Position numbers and translations under genes: made by a program. From Metabacillus mangrovi (GTDB lineage: Bacteria > Bacillota > Bacilli > Bacillales > Bacillaceae): 64,000 bases of DNA. Position 1 is the stretch's first letter. Every line of letters begins with the position of its first letter. Shown piece by piece: positions 7,993 through 20,881 of the stretch. The notes under the pieces were generated by a model. That model did not search any database. It saw only the letters and a program-made list of their open reading frames with translations, and had not been told where the DNA came from. The stretch covers positions 496,001 to 560,000 of the forward strand of contig NZ_WMIB01000001.1 of NCBI RefSeq assembly GCF_009711125.1, in the 5' to 3' direction.

Positions 7993-9576
7993 ATGGCTAT
8001 TTTAAGAACTGGGCCTATAGAAAATAACCCGGTTAATGGAATCCGCCCCAGTACACTAGTGACCGTAAAGATTGGCAACGAAAGTTCAACTGGTGCTTCC
8101 AGTGTTCTAATCGAGGGTTATGCTCTGAATGGAGCACGATCTTTATATGTTCAGGAGCTTCTCTTCATTCATCCAAATACTGTAGTCACAAGAACGTACT
8201 TTGCTAACGTTAATGGCTTCGAGTTTGTATTTACTGTAAATGGAGCCGGAGAAAGTCAAACAAACCTCTCTGTCTGGGGGAAAAATTCAGCGGGAGAGCT
8301 GGTTACAGCCCATCGTCTCGTATCAGGTGAGTTGGCAGGGACCTTAATTGAAGTCCTTGGCGAGACAGGAGCCACCGGGCCTGCCGGGGCTACCGGACCA
8401 CCTGGTGTCGGGACAACGGGAGCAACTGGAGCTACCGGCACAACGGGACCGGTCGGATTGACCGGACCAACGGGCTCGGCCGGAACACCTGGGACTACTG
8501 GTGCTACTGGACCAACGGGAGCAACTGGTGAAGGAACAACAGGCGCAGCCGGACCTGCCGGGACCACTGGACCGACCGGAGCGACGGGGGCTGGAGCAAC
8601 CGGATCTACTGGCCCAACCGGTAGTACCGGACAGATCGGGGTGACAGGTGCGACCGGAGCTCCGGGTTCTATATTTCCTCCTTCCCTTAATCGCATCTAC
8701 ACCGCAGACACAGGAAGTAACGATGTAACTGTGATAGATGGAAACAGCGGAAGCATTATTACTCGGATAAGAGTCGGGATAGAGCCGAGATTTATAGCTG
8801 TAAATCCCTATACGAATCGCATCTATGTAACCAATACAGGAGACAATTCAGTTGCGGTTATTGATGGAACAGCCAATACGGTTATAAACCGGATTCCAAC
8901 AGGAGCGAATCCTGAGGGGATAGCAGTTAATACAACGACCAATCTCATTTACGTTGCAAATAGAGGAAGTAACAATGTTACCGTAATTGACGGATCTACA
9001 GAAACAGTCAGAACCGTAATCCCGGTCGGTGTTTTACCGGAAGGTGTAGGTGTAAATACCGTAACTAACCGGATTTACGTCGCAAATTCAGGAAGCAACA
9101 GTCTCTCCGTAATTAATGGAAATCCCAATACTGTAATCGCGACAATCCCGGTCGGAGCACAGCCAAGAGATGTTGAAGTAAACTTTTTAAACAACCAAGT
9201 TTACGTTTCTAATTATGGGGTCAGCACAATAATTAGCACTGTCACTATAATTAGCGGTTTCTCCAACACTGTCAAAACTGTTGTACCAGTGGGGTTTAAT
9301 CCATTAGGGATTGGTGTGAACAGTTATACAGGCCGAGTATATGTAGCTAATGAAGGCAGCGGAACTGTATCTGTTATTCAAGACGGTTCAGACTCTGTCA
9401 CTGCTACAATACCAGTCGGGCAATTTCCGACGGGAGTCGGAGTGGACCTTCTTACAAACGGGGTTTATGTCTCAAACTATGTGAGTTCCACTGTTTCAGT
9501 AATTGATGGGATCCTTAATACCGTTACAGCAACCATCCCTGTTGGAGGTAAGCCTTCTGGAATAGGCGTGTATTAA
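7993..9576 (+). CDS. Collagen-like surface protein with C-terminal YVTN beta-propeller
   Basis: 527 residues. The ATG at 7993 follows GAGGAGGG and matches the start of its paralogue. Residues 1-115 form a beta-rich domain beginning [11 protein letters not shown] that is shared with the next gene. Residues 123-226 are Gly-X-Thr collagen-like triplets. Residues 233-527 hold seven repeats of about 42 residues of the type [27 protein letters not shown], that is, YVTN/YncE-type blades. There is no signal peptide. The architecture suggests a spore or exosporium surface filament of the BclA kind with a propeller head in place of the usual C1q-like tip. Thr-rich triplets suggest glycosylation. The function is not known. 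Confidence 0.85.
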   Translation: MAILRTGPIENNPVNGIRPSTLVTVKIGNESSTGASSVLIEGYALNGARSLYVQELLFIHPNTVVTRTYFANVNGFEFVFTVNGAGESQTNLSVWGKNSAGELVTAHRLVSGELAGTLIEVLGETGATGPAGATGPPGVGTTGATGATGTTGPVGLTGPTGSAGTPGTTGATGPTGATGEGTTGAAGPAGTTGPTGATGAGATGSTGPTGSTGQIGVTGATGAPGSIFPPSLNRIYTADTGSNDVTVIDGNSGSIITRIRVGIEPRFIAVNPYTNRIYVTNTGDNSVAVIDGTANTVINRIPTGANPEGIAVNTTTNLIYVANRGSNNVTVIDGSTETVRTVIPVGVLPEGVGVNTVTNRIYVANSGSNSLSVINGNPNTVIATIPVGAQPRDVEVNFLNNQVYVSNYGVSTIISTVTIISGFSNTVKTVVPVGFNPLGIGVNSYTGRVYVANEGSGTVSVIQDGSDSVTATIPVGQFPTGVGVDLLTNGVYVSNYVSSTVSVIDGILNTVTATIPVGGKPSGIGVY

Positions 9577-9600
9577 ATTTTAAAAATAAGGGATGTATAG

Positions 9601-12495
<2,895 letters not shown>

Positions 12496-12500
12496 TGGCG

Positions 12501-12532
12501 CCCTTGTACCTCTTGGTACAGGGGTTTTTTTG
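12501..12532 (+). terminator. Terminator after collagen-like gene 2
   Basis: CCCTTGTACC pairs with GGTACAGGGG around a 4-nt loop, followed by seven T. Confidence 0.85.
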
Positions 12533-12578
12533 TTTCAATAAAAAAACACCAGCAGCGCCAGTGCTTTCTTAACCGATA

Positions 12579-13271
12579 TTATGCTTTAAAAAGCTCACTC
12601 CACGTCCTGGGACCTACAACTCCATCCGCAATCAGGCCTTTCATCTGCTGAAACGTCCGGACACTTCTCTCCGTTTTAAGGCCGAAAATTCCGTCTTCAA
12701 TAAGTTTGAATTTCTGCTTATTCAGCTGCTTCTGCACTTGAAGAACAGGATTCCCTTTAGAGCCCTTTTTGATAAGTGCTCCCGGATAGGGATTGCTTAC
12801 AGGTGTAACCGGAAAAGGAGGCTCGGTCATTTCGTCGTACTTCTGAAGCCCGTAGCGCTCAATGATGCCAATCAGTTTCTCCGCGTATCTCGGATCTGTT
12901 GCATAGCCTGCCCTTTGAAGGGCGTAACAGGCTTCTTTGTAGTCCTCTTGTCCGAAAATAGGTGCATACCTCGTCCCCCGCTTATAAAATTCGACGAGAT
13001 CCTTGAAGGATTCATACCATGTCGGATACCTTTTAAATGCAGAAGAAACGACGACTTCTTCCCCATCCACGAATTCAATGGTTCTGATGGTAACGGATTG
13101 TCCCTTATAAGAGCCTTTTATACCGAATAAATTCAAAGCATTCTTTGCCAGGAAGCTTTCTCCCCAGCCCGTTTCAAGTATGGATTGTGCCAGCAGCATC
13201 GAAGCGGGTATGTTTTCTTCCTTTTGCACTTTGACAGCATAAGGTACAGCCAAATCAATAAAATTTTCCAC
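12579..13271 (-). CDS. GH73 glucosaminidase with peptidoglycan-binding domain
   Basis: About 230 residues. The N-terminal part is a mannosyl-glycoprotein endo-beta-N-acetylglucosaminidase-type (GH73) domain (MLLAQSILETGWGES carries the catalytic Glu; NLFGIKG; FKRYPTWYESFKDL; AGYATDPRYAEKLI). The C-terminal 65 residues are a PG_binding_1 domain (KGNPVLQVQKQLN, DGIFGLKTERSVRTFQ, VGPRTW). The likely start is GTG at 13269-13271, because AAAGGAGAG lies just before it and inside the longer TTG-initiated reading. It has no signal peptide, so export would need lysis, a sporulation compartment or a non-classical route. It probably trims or remodels peptidoglycan. Confidence 0.82.
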   Translation of the reverse strand: MENFIDLAVPYAVKVQKEENIPASMLLAQSILETGWGESFLAKNALNLFGIKGSYKGQSVTIRTIEFVDGEEVVVSSAFKRYPTWYESFKDLVEFYKRGTRYAPIFGQEDYKEACYALQRAGYATDPRYAEKLIGIIERYGLQKYDEMTEPPFPVTPVSNPYPGALIKKGSKGNPVLQVQKQLNKQKFKLIEDGIFGLKTERSVRTFQQMKGLIADGVVGPRTWSELFKA

Positions 13272-13363
13272 AAACGGCTCTCCTTTCAAACATTTTCATA
13301 GGATACTACATCATAAGCACGTTTGCGGATTTGGTATGGATACTTGTACGTAAAAATAAAAAA

Positions 13364-13393
13364 GAGGCCATGCCCTTGTGCGGGCATGGCCTC
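13364..13393 (-). terminator. Terminator after rpmG
   Basis: A perfect 12-bp stem (GAGGCCATGCCC with GGGCATGGCCTC), a 6-nt loop and a T run on the minus strand. Confidence 0.9.
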
Positions 13394-13401
13394 TCATCAA
13401 A

Positions 13402-13551
13402 TTATTTTGTTTCGCGGTGCAGGGTAACCCGCTTTAAACGCGGACAGTATTTCTTTAATTCAATCCGGTCTGGATTGTTTCTTTTATTCTTTTTCGTGAT
13501 GTAATTTCGGTCTCCTGTTTCTGTGCAGGCCAATGTAATGTTTACTCGCAT
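13402..13551 (-). CDS. rpmG: 50S ribosomal protein L33 (zinc-independent type)
   Basis: 49 residues starting [18 protein letters not shown] and ending LHRETK, with a GGAGGA ribosome binding site. It matches bacterial L33 along its full length. Zinc-binding L33 has two CxxC pairs. Here the first reads CTET and the second CPRL, so only one Cys of each pair remains and zinc cannot be held. This is the C-minus form, of the RpmGA type. It is a monocistronic small gene with a strong terminator directly after it. Confidence 0.92.
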   Translation of the reverse strand: MRVNITLACTETGDRNYITKKNKRNNPDRIELKKYCPRLKRVTLHRETK

Positions 13552-13605
13552 CTATAATCCTCCTTGTAAATCGTAACTGTTACGATTTTTAATTATTTTA
13601 CCGTT

Positions 13606-14541
13606 TCATTCTTCTTCCGTCAATCCTTCTATTTCAATTCGCAGCAAATCTTCGGCAATCCGCGTGTTTTGGAAAATCCTGCACGCCTCTTCCAGAAGCC
13701 TGCCGATCTGCTCCCCCTGATATCGAGCACTGATGTGAGTCAGGACAAGTTGCTTTACATGGCTCTTTTTTGCAAGCAGCGCAGCTTCTTCAGTTGTTGA
13801 ATGATAATATTCATAAGCCAGCTCCCTGTCCTCCTGCGCGAAGGTGGCTTCATGTATAAGAAGGTCCGCATTCTCAGCCAGCTCCTCAAGAGCCGGGCAG
13901 CTCCTTGTATCGCCTGCAATCGCAATGATCTTTCCTTTCTTAGGAGGCCCTATGTAATCCGAGCCTTTAATCATGGTACCGTCTTCCAGAAAGACAGTTC
14001 CTCCCTCTTTCAGCTTTTGATAGTCGGGGCCCGGTTTTACCCCTGCAGCTTTGAGCTCTGAGGCCATAAGTGTTCCAGGCTTGTCTTTTTCCACCACTCT
14101 GTATCCATAGCTCGGTAGCCCATGTTCGAGCAGCAGCGCTTCGACTCTGAACTGCTCGTCTTCAAAAACCATTCCGCCTTCCCCTTCAACCACATGGATC
14201 GGGTATCGCAGATGCGTTTTGCTGCAGGCGAGCGCAGCCTTGATAAAGTCCGCTAATCCTTTTGGGCCGTAGATTGTCAGAGGATCTCCGGCGCCCTGAA
14301 AGGAACGGCTCCCCAAAAGACCGGGAAGGCCGAAGATATGATCACCGTGAAGGTGGGTGATAAAAATCTTTTCAATTTTCCCCGGTTTAAGAGTCGTGTG
14401 AAGGATTTGATGCTGTGTACCCTCCCCGCAGTCAAACAGCCAAACCGCCCCTCTTTCACTGAGCAGCTCCAGTGCCACGGATGACACATTCCGCTGTTTG
14501 GACGGAACACCGGCCCCGGTTCCTAAAAATAATACGTTCAC
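13606..14541 (-). CDS. rnz: Ribonuclease Z
   Basis: 311 residues. It is the tRNA 3'-end endonuclease that cleaves after the discriminator base of CCA-less precursors. The MBL-fold motif HLHGDH is at 63-68, [14 protein letters not shown] at the N-terminus is characteristic of RNase Z, and HISARYQ near the C-terminus is present. The length is normal for the short bacterial form. It starts at ATG 14541, preceded by AGGAGG. It is divergent from zwf, as in B. subtilis (yqjK/yqjJ). Confidence 0.94.
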   Translation of the reverse strand: MNVLFLGTGAGVPSKQRNVSSVALELLSERGAVWLFDCGEGTQHQILHTTLKPGKIEKIFITHLHGDHIFGLPGLLGSRSFQGAGDPLTIYGPKGLADFIKAALACSKTHLRYPIHVVEGEGGMVFEDEQFRVEALLLEHGLPSYGYRVVEKDKPGTLMASELKAAGVKPGPDYQKLKEGGTVFLEDGTMIKGSDYIGPPKKGKIIAIAGDTRSCPALEELAENADLLIHEATFAQEDRELAYEYYHSTTEEAALLAKKSHVKQLVLTHISARYQGEQIGRLLEEACRIFQNTRIAEDLLRIEIEGLTEEE

Positions 14542-14838
14542 CTTAAAAATCCTCCTGTATGCGATTCTTTTCTATAGAATACCTGAAATGAACGAAAGAT
14601 GCACCGCCGATCTCAAACATGATCCCGGCTGAACGGATTGGAAATGGATAAATGTTTTTCGATTATACGCTTATACTAAAGAATGGAAATTGGTTCAAAT
14701 GTTTGCTTTACGCCTGCGGAAGCTTTAAAATTAAGAACCTGTACGGGACCTTTTTTGTTAGAGCATCTCTTACTAAGCTGAAATCAGCAGACAACCAGGG
14801 AAATGGCCCTTGATTATATGAAAAGTGAGGTCTTAATT

Positions 14839-16326
14839 GTGAACACTGAACATCATCCAAAAGCAGTCATTGTTATATTCGGAGCTACCGGGGATTTGGC
14901 AAAACGGAAGCTGTACCCCTCTATTTACCAGCTTCTTCAAAATAATCGGATCGGCAGGGAGTTTGCTGTAGTAGGTGTTGGCCGCAGACCATGGACGAAT
15001 GAAGAATTCCGCCAAAACGTGAATACTTCAATTGAAAATGCTGTACCGGATCATGGGGATACAGAAGAATTCCTTTCTCATTTCCACTATCACCCTTTTG
15101 ATGTCACCAATCCCGGTTCTTACCAGGAATTGAAAGGCTTGCTTGAAGAGCTTGACCATACATATGAAATCCCGGGCAACCGGATGTTTTACATGGCAAT
15201 GGCCCCTGAATTTTTCGGGACAATCGCCATCAATCTTAAAAATGAAGGTCTAACCTCTACTGAAGGCTGGAGCAGGCTTGTGATTGAAAAACCATTCGGA
15301 ACGGATCTTCCGAGTGCACAGAAACTGAATGACGAAATCCGGGCTGCTTTCTCAGAAGATCAAATCTACCGGATTGACCATTATCTCGGCAAAGCGATGG
15401 TTCAGAATATCGAAGTCATTCGTTTCGCGAATGCCATTTTCGAACCGCTTTGGAACAACCGCTATATCGCAAATATCCAGATCACTTCTAGCGAGTGGCT
15501 TGGTGTGGAAGACCGCGGACGGTATTACGAATCTTCCGGCGCACTAAAGGATATGGTTCAAAATCATATTCTTCAAATGGTTGCGCTGCTGGCTATGGAA
15601 CCGCCGATTAAACTGACCGATGAGGAGATCCGCAGTGAAAAGGTAAAAGTCCTGCGTGCCTTAAGGCCTCTTAAAGAAAATGAGGTTTCTGACTATTTTG
15701 TCCGCGGACAATACGGAAAAGGCAGCATCCGGAACGAAGATGTGGCCGGCTACAGAGAAGAAAACAATGTAGACCCGCAATCCAATACCGAAACGTTCGT
15801 GGCCGGAAAACTGACAATTGATAACTTCCGCTGGGCGGGAACTCCTATTTACATCAGAACCGGGAAGCGTATGCCGGCAAAATCAACAAAGATTGTCGTG
15901 CAGTTCAAGGACATCCCGATGAACCTTTACTATAATAACGGTCAGAGCATGCATCCGAATCTGCTTGTAATCAACATTCAGCCGGATGAGGGGATCACCC
16001 TTCACCTGAATGCGAAGAAAACGAGTGAGCGTTCCTATGCAGCGCCGATCAAGCTGGATTACAACAACAATTGCATTGACGGGATCAACACACCTGAAGC
16101 ATATGAAAAGCTGATTGATGATTGCCTCCGCGGCGACGCCACGAACTTTACCCATTGGGATGAAGTCGCACTCACTTGGAGCTATGTTGATACGATTGCA
16201 AAAGCTTGGTCAAGCGTCCCTGCAGCGTTCCCTAACTATCAGTCCGGCACGATGGGACCTGATGCATCAGATGAGCTTCTTGCAAAGGACGGCTTCCACT
16301 GGTGGCCTGTAACAGATACGGAATAA
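14839..16326 (+). CDS. zwf: Glucose-6-phosphate 1-dehydrogenase
   Basis: About 495 residues. It oxidises glucose-6-phosphate to 6-phosphogluconolactone with NADP+. The N-terminal dinucleotide motif is GATGDLAKRK, and the substrate-binding RIDHYLGK is at about 178-185. I prefer GTG at 14839, since GTGAGG lies 8 bp before it and B. subtilis Zwf begins at about this point. An ATG at 14803 would add 12 residues but has a weak ribosome binding site. gndA, the next NADP-linked pentose phosphate enzyme, is close by but separate and opposite in strand. The 300-bp upstream region has a TATACT at 14672-14677 without a clear -35. Confidence 0.95.
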   Translation: MNTEHHPKAVIVIFGATGDLAKRKLYPSIYQLLQNNRIGREFAVVGVGRRPWTNEEFRQNVNTSIENAVPDHGDTEEFLSHFHYHPFDVTNPGSYQELKGLLEELDHTYEIPGNRMFYMAMAPEFFGTIAINLKNEGLTSTEGWSRLVIEKPFGTDLPSAQKLNDEIRAAFSEDQIYRIDHYLGKAMVQNIEVIRFANAIFEPLWNNRYIANIQITSSEWLGVEDRGRYYESSGALKDMVQNHILQMVALLAMEPPIKLTDEEIRSEKVKVLRALRPLKENEVSDYFVRGQYGKGSIRNEDVAGYREENNVDPQSNTETFVAGKLTIDNFRWAGTPIYIRTGKRMPAKSTKIVVQFKDIPMNLYYNNGQSMHPNLLVINIQPDEGITLHLNAKKTSERSYAAPIKLDYNNNCIDGINTPEAYEKLIDDCLRGDATNFTHWDEVALTWSYVDTIAKAWSSVPAAFPNYQSGTMGPDASDELLAKDGFHWWPVTDTE

Positions 16327-16336
16327 AGACTTAACC

Positions 16337-16362
16337 AGCGTCCTGCCTTGCAGGGCGCTTTA
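16337..16362 (+). terminator. Weak terminator after zwf
   Basis: AGCGTCCTGC pairs with GCAGGGCGCT over a 3-nt loop and is followed by only TTT. Read-through into the next gene is possible. Confidence 0.5.
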
Positions 16363-16386
16363 CCAAAATAAGGGGGAAATCCAATT

Positions 16387-17010
16387 ATGAAGATGTATGA
16401 CGTATCCGCACCGATTTTTGAAGGAATGCCCGTTTACAAAAACAAAGAGGAAAAACAGCCGGTTCTCAATACGTCAACCAATGGCTACGTAACTGAAACA
16501 AGGATTGCAATGGACCTCCACACAGGCACACATGTTGACTCCCCTCTCCATATGATCGTGGAGGGAGATACGATGGAAGCGATCGCACTTGACGATCTGG
16601 TCGGTGAAGCAAAAGTTTTTGACCTGACAAATGTAGAAGATCGGATCCGGAAGGAAGATATCGAAGGTTTTGATATTCAAAAAGGCGACTTCGTTCTTTT
16701 TAAGACAAAGAACTCCCTTGAAGATGCATTCAATTTTGAATTCATTTTTGTAGCGGAATGTGCAGCAAAGCACCTCAGTGAGATTGGAATAAGAGGGGTC
16801 GGAATCGACGCTCTTGGAGTAGAAAGAAGCCAGGAAGGTCATCCCACTCATAAAACACTTTTCAAGCACGAAGTCATTATCATTGAAGGGCTGCGCTTGA
16901 AAGAAGTGTCAGAAGGCAGCTACTTCATGGTCGCAGCACCTCTTAAGATTCTTGGCAAGGATGCAGCTCCCGCAAGAATTCTTTTGTTTGAAGGTCTGAA
17001 GGCTGAATAA
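16387..17010 (+). CDS. Cyclase-family metal-dependent hydrolase (kynurenine formamidase-like)
   Basis: 207 residues of the cyclase/arylformamidase (KynB) family. The signature HTGTHVDSPLH at about 45-55 supplies the metal ligands. It probably hydrolyses an amide or ester such as N-formylkynurenine, but no other kynurenine-pathway gene is nearby, so the substrate is open. The ATG follows GGGGGAA. It is 60 bp downstream of zwf with only a weak hairpin between, so the two may be cotranscribed. Confidence 0.82.
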   Translation: MKMYDVSAPIFEGMPVYKNKEEKQPVLNTSTNGYVTETRIAMDLHTGTHVDSPLHMIVEGDTMEAIALDDLVGEAKVFDLTNVEDRIRKEDIEGFDIQKGDFVLFKTKNSLEDAFNFEFIFVAECAAKHLSEIGIRGVGIDALGVERSQEGHPTHKTLFKHEVIIIEGLRLKEVSEGSYFMVAAPLKILGKDAAPARILLFEGLKAE

Positions 17011-17055
17011 ACCCTACCCTCTGCGACATCTTTGGAAAAACTTCACTAAACAATA

Positions 17056-17094
17056 AAAATCGGCCCCGGTTACTGAACCGGAGCCGATTTTTTT
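17056..17094. terminator. Bidirectional terminator between convergent genes
   Basis: A stem of about 16 bp (AAAATCGGC-CCGGTT with AACCGG-GCCGATTTT) with A and T runs on either side serves the cyclase gene and gdh. Confidence 0.88.
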
Positions 17095-17104
17095 ATAACA
17101 AGTG

Positions 17105-17893
<789 letters not shown>

Positions 17894-17906
17894 TCATGCA
17901 CTCCTT

Positions 17907-18764
17907 TTATCGTTTTGTATATCCAAGCAGGACCCCGCCTGCAATGATTAAAAGACATCCGATGATGACGAAGATAATCTGTTTTTTAGCCGTCTTTTCT
18001 TTTAGAAGGAACAATCCTCCCAAAGTTGAAATCACGATTCCTGTCTGAGAAAGCGAAAAGCTGGTTGCCACTCCAATAAGCGGAAGTGACAGCAGCAAAC
18101 CAAGGTTCCCTGCAGACCACCAGATTCCTGTCAGAGTATTGCGCAGGGCATATTTATTAAACGGCTTGCTTTTCAGGGTCAAAATGAGAGCACCCGCTGC
18201 CATCCCGATCCCCTGCGGAAGAATCGCCGACCAGCCATCTATTTCGAAATAACGGATAACGACCACATACCCGATGTATCCAAGCGATGAAACTAACAGG
18301 ATAAACAGCCCTTTTTTCAGATGTTTTTTATCCTCTTCATCTTTCGCTTTCTGGCCGACCGACGTCAAGATGACTCCAATAATAATGGAAGCAACAGCAA
18401 TCGAGCCGATCGTAACAGCTGTTCCCGTATCCCACTCTTTAAACAGCAAAACCCCAAACAGAGTCGTGCCCATCAGCTGCAGTCCGGTCGAGATGGGTAC
18501 CGTTTTCGCGACCCCTATGTATTTAACGCTCGTTAACTGCCCGAACTGTCCGATGGTCCACATTACACCGGAAATGATGCCGATCCCCCATGCCAGAGCT
18601 GAAATGGACGGGAGTGTAATGAAATACGTAACTGCTGCAAACAGCAAGGCTCCCATGGTAATGCCAAGGGTCTGGCTTTTCGCGTCTCCGCCGAGCTTCA
18701 CACTGATTAATACTAAACTTCCCCACGTAACAGCAGGGATTAATGCTAATAAAATTCCTGTCAT
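17907..18764 (-). CDS. glcU: Glucose uptake protein GlcU
   Basis: 285 residues, ten predicted hydrophobic segments, GRP (glucose/ribose porter) family, in the membrane. It brings glucose in without phosphorylation, feeding glucose dehydrogenase encoded immediately downstream. MTGILLALIPAVTWG at the N-terminus and a charged central loop (AKDEEDKKHLKKG) are typical. The start is ATG 18764 with a GGAGACG-type ribosome binding site. I looked for a sigma-G promoter upstream and found none with acceptable spacing. Repeat array 2 lies about 170 bp upstream. Confidence 0.93.
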   Translation of the reverse strand: MTGILLALIPAVTWGSLVLISVKLGGDAKSQTLGITMGALLFAAVTYFITLPSISALAWGIGIISGVMWTIGQFGQLTSVKYIGVAKTVPISTGLQLMGTTLFGVLLFKEWDTGTAVTIGSIAVASIIIGVILTSVGQKAKDEEDKKHLKKGLFILLVSSLGYIGYVVVIRYFEIDGWSAILPQGIGMAAGALILTLKSKPFNKYALRNTLTGIWWSAGNLGLLLSLPLIGVATSFSLSQTGIVISTLGGLFLLKEKTAKKQIIFVIIGCLLIIAGGVLLGYTKR

Positions 18765-18930
18765 GATGATCGTCTCCTACTTTAACTGTATCTTTTGATG
18801 GATGATGTTTTCTTATACTTCCTCAAATCCCGCTCCTTCAAACATACAGAAAAGTGTAAATATTTCTTTAGAACTCTAAAGCACTTTGAGCATTAAATGA
18901 GCCGATGCGGGGAAGTTTTGCGCTATTCTC

Positions 18931-19310
18931 TTTTACGTGCCAAGGCAGACCGGTTTTGTGCCGATCGAAGGAGTTTTCGTGCCGGCACGCTCCAGTTACG
19001 TGCCGAAAATCCATCTTTACGTGCTATTCTGTTTTTACGTGCCAACACAGACCGGTTTCGTGCCGATCCAAGGAGTTTTCGTGCCGCCCTCTCCAGTTAC
19101 GTGCCGAAACCCCATCTCTTCGTGCCATACTGTTTTTACGTGCCGACACAGACCGGTTTCGTGCCGATCCAAGGAGTTTTCGTGCCGGCCCTCTCCAGTT
19201 ACGTGCCGAAACCCCATCTCTTCGTGCCATACTGTTTTTACGTGCCAAAACAGATCGGTTTCGTGCCGGCCGAAGGAGTTCTCGTGCCACGCCACTCCCG
19301 TTTCGTTCCA
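18931..19310. repeat. Phased intergenic repeat array 2 (core CGTGCC, 102-bp units)
   Basis: About 18 copies of TTACGTGCC or TTTCGTGCC plus a variable half. GTGCC starts are 18937, 18958, 18979, 19000, 19021, 19039, 19060, 19081, 19101, 19122, 19140, 19161, 19182, 19203, 19224, 19242, 19263 and 19284. Steps are 21-21-21-21-18, with a single 20. The super-unit is 101-102 bp. All three plus frames are open across parts of it, but there is no RBS and no coding signal. Confidence 0.92.
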
Positions 19311-19326
19311 AAATCCTCAATATAAA

Positions 19327-19358
19327 AAACCTGGAATGCCGGGGGGCATTCCAGGTTT
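19327..19358 (-). terminator. Terminator after gndA
   Basis: A 14-bp stem (AAACCTGGAATGCC with GGCATTCCAGGTTT) and a T run on the minus strand. Repeat array 2 begins just beyond it. Confidence 0.88.
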
Positions 19359-19377
19359 ATTCTAATTCTTTATAGAT

Positions 19378-20790
19378 TTACTTGCTCATCCATTCTGTAT
19401 GGAAGATTCCTTCTTTATCAAGACGCTGGTACGTGTGAGCACCGAAGTAATCGCGCTGCGCCTGGATCAGGTTTGCAGGCAGAACTTCAGAGCGGTAGCT
19501 ATCAAAGTAAGCGAGTGCACTTGAGAAGCCAGGGACTGCAACGCCGCGCTCGATGGCTACAGATAGAATTTTACGAAGTGAAACCTGATATTTCTGAACG
19601 ATTTCTTTAAAGTAAGGATCGAGCAGAAGGTTTGAAAGGTTTGCATCTCCATCAAAGGCTTCCTTGATTTTTTGAAGGAATGCCGCGCGGATGATGCAGC
19701 CTCCTCTGAAAATCATGGCGATTTCGCCATACTTCAGATCCCAGCCGTATTCTTCAGAAGCGGCTTTCATTTGAGCAAAACCTTGTGCATATGAACAGAT
19801 TTTACTCATATAAAGAGCCTGGCGGACTGCCTCAATCAATTCTTGCTTGTCTCCGGTATAAGCACCGGCATCCGGACCGGACAGAACCTTGCTCGCTTTC
19901 ACACGCTCGTCCTTCATTGCAGAAATGAAGCGGGAGAAAACGGATTCTGTGATGATTGGAAGCGGTACGCCGAGGTCAAGTGCATTGCTGCTTGTCCATT
20001 TGCCTGTACCCTTTTGACCGGCTGTATCCAAAATAACGTCTACTAGCGGTTTGCCGGTGTCGTCATCTTTTTTCGTGAAGATGTCAGCGGTAATCTCGAT
20101 CAGGTAACTGTCAAGCTCGCCTTTGTTCCAGTCCGCGAACACTTCATGGAATTCTTCTGCAGAGAGTCCGAGGACATTTTTCAAGAGGAAATATGCTTCA
20201 GAAATAAGCTGCATGTCCCCGTATTCAATCCCGTTATGAACCATCTTCACGTAATGCCCGGCGCCATCCGGCCCGATGTACGTTGTACATGGCTCTCCGT
20301 CAACTTTTGCAGAAATAGCTTCCAGAATCGGTTTAACAAGCTCGTGAGCTTCCTTTTGTCCGCCCGGCATGATGGACGGTCCTTTTAACGCACCCTCTTC
20401 TCCGCCGGACACACCTGTGCCGATGAAGTGGATGCCGCTTTCTGCAAGCTCAGAGTTGCGGCGCTGTGTATCCTTGAAAAACGTATTCCCGCCGTCGATC
20501 AGGATGTCCCCTTTATCGAGGTAAGGAAGAAGCGTTTCAATTGTTGCGTCTGTAGCTGGACCTGCTTTGACCATTAAAAGAATTTTTCTCGGTGTTTCAA
20601 GAGAAGTTACGAATTCTTCAATGCTGTATGTACCTTTTACATTTTTGCCTTCTGATTCAGAAAGAAAATCCTCTGTTTTATCGGAAGAACGGTTATAGAC
20701 GGACACGGAGTATCCGCGGCTTTCGATATTCATTGCAAGGTTTTTGCCCATTACGGCAAGACCGATAACACCAATTTGCTGTTTTGACAT
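19378..20790 (-). CDS. gndA: 6-phosphogluconate dehydrogenase, decarboxylating (NADP+)
   Basis: 470 residues. It converts 6-phosphogluconate to ribulose-5-phosphate and CO2. The N-terminal NADP site is [13 protein letters not shown], and the middle holds the substrate-binding GVSGGEEGA and the [15 protein letters not shown] helix with the catalytic Lys. The C-terminal part ([12 protein letters not shown]) closes the dimer. It starts at ATG 20790 with AAAGGACG before it. It matches B. subtilis YqjI (GndA), which sits beside zwf and yqjH there too. Confidence 0.96.
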   Translation of the reverse strand: MSKQQIGVIGLAVMGKNLAMNIESRGYSVSVYNRSSDKTEDFLSESEGKNVKGTYSIEEFVTSLETPRKILLMVKAGPATDATIETLLPYLDKGDILIDGGNTFFKDTQRRNSELAESGIHFIGTGVSGGEEGALKGPSIMPGGQKEAHELVKPILEAISAKVDGEPCTTYIGPDGAGHYVKMVHNGIEYGDMQLISEAYFLLKNVLGLSAEEFHEVFADWNKGELDSYLIEITADIFTKKDDDTGKPLVDVILDTAGQKGTGKWTSSNALDLGVPLPIITESVFSRFISAMKDERVKASKVLSGPDAGAYTGDKQELIEAVRQALYMSKICSYAQGFAQMKAASEEYGWDLKYGEIAMIFRGGCIIRAAFLQKIKEAFDGDANLSNLLLDPYFKEIVQKYQVSLRKILSVAIERGVAVPGFSSALAYFDSYRSEVLPANLIQAQRDYFGAHTYQRLDKEGIFHTEWMSK

Positions 20791-20881
20791 GTCAAAACGT
20801 CCTTTCCTGTACGTTTGATTACATTCTTGAAAATATCACATTTGGAGAGCTTGTTTCAAGCGAAGCGGCCTGGCTCACGAG

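Noticed and set aside
18765-18890. Sigma-G promoter for glcU-gdh
   Set aside because: GTATA-like -35 words are present but no -10 lies at 15-18 bp spacing.
18897-19375. Three overlapping plus-strand frames and two minus frames in array 2
   Set aside because: Simultaneous openness in many frames reflects repetition and G+C-rich words. Composition is unlike neighbouring proteins.
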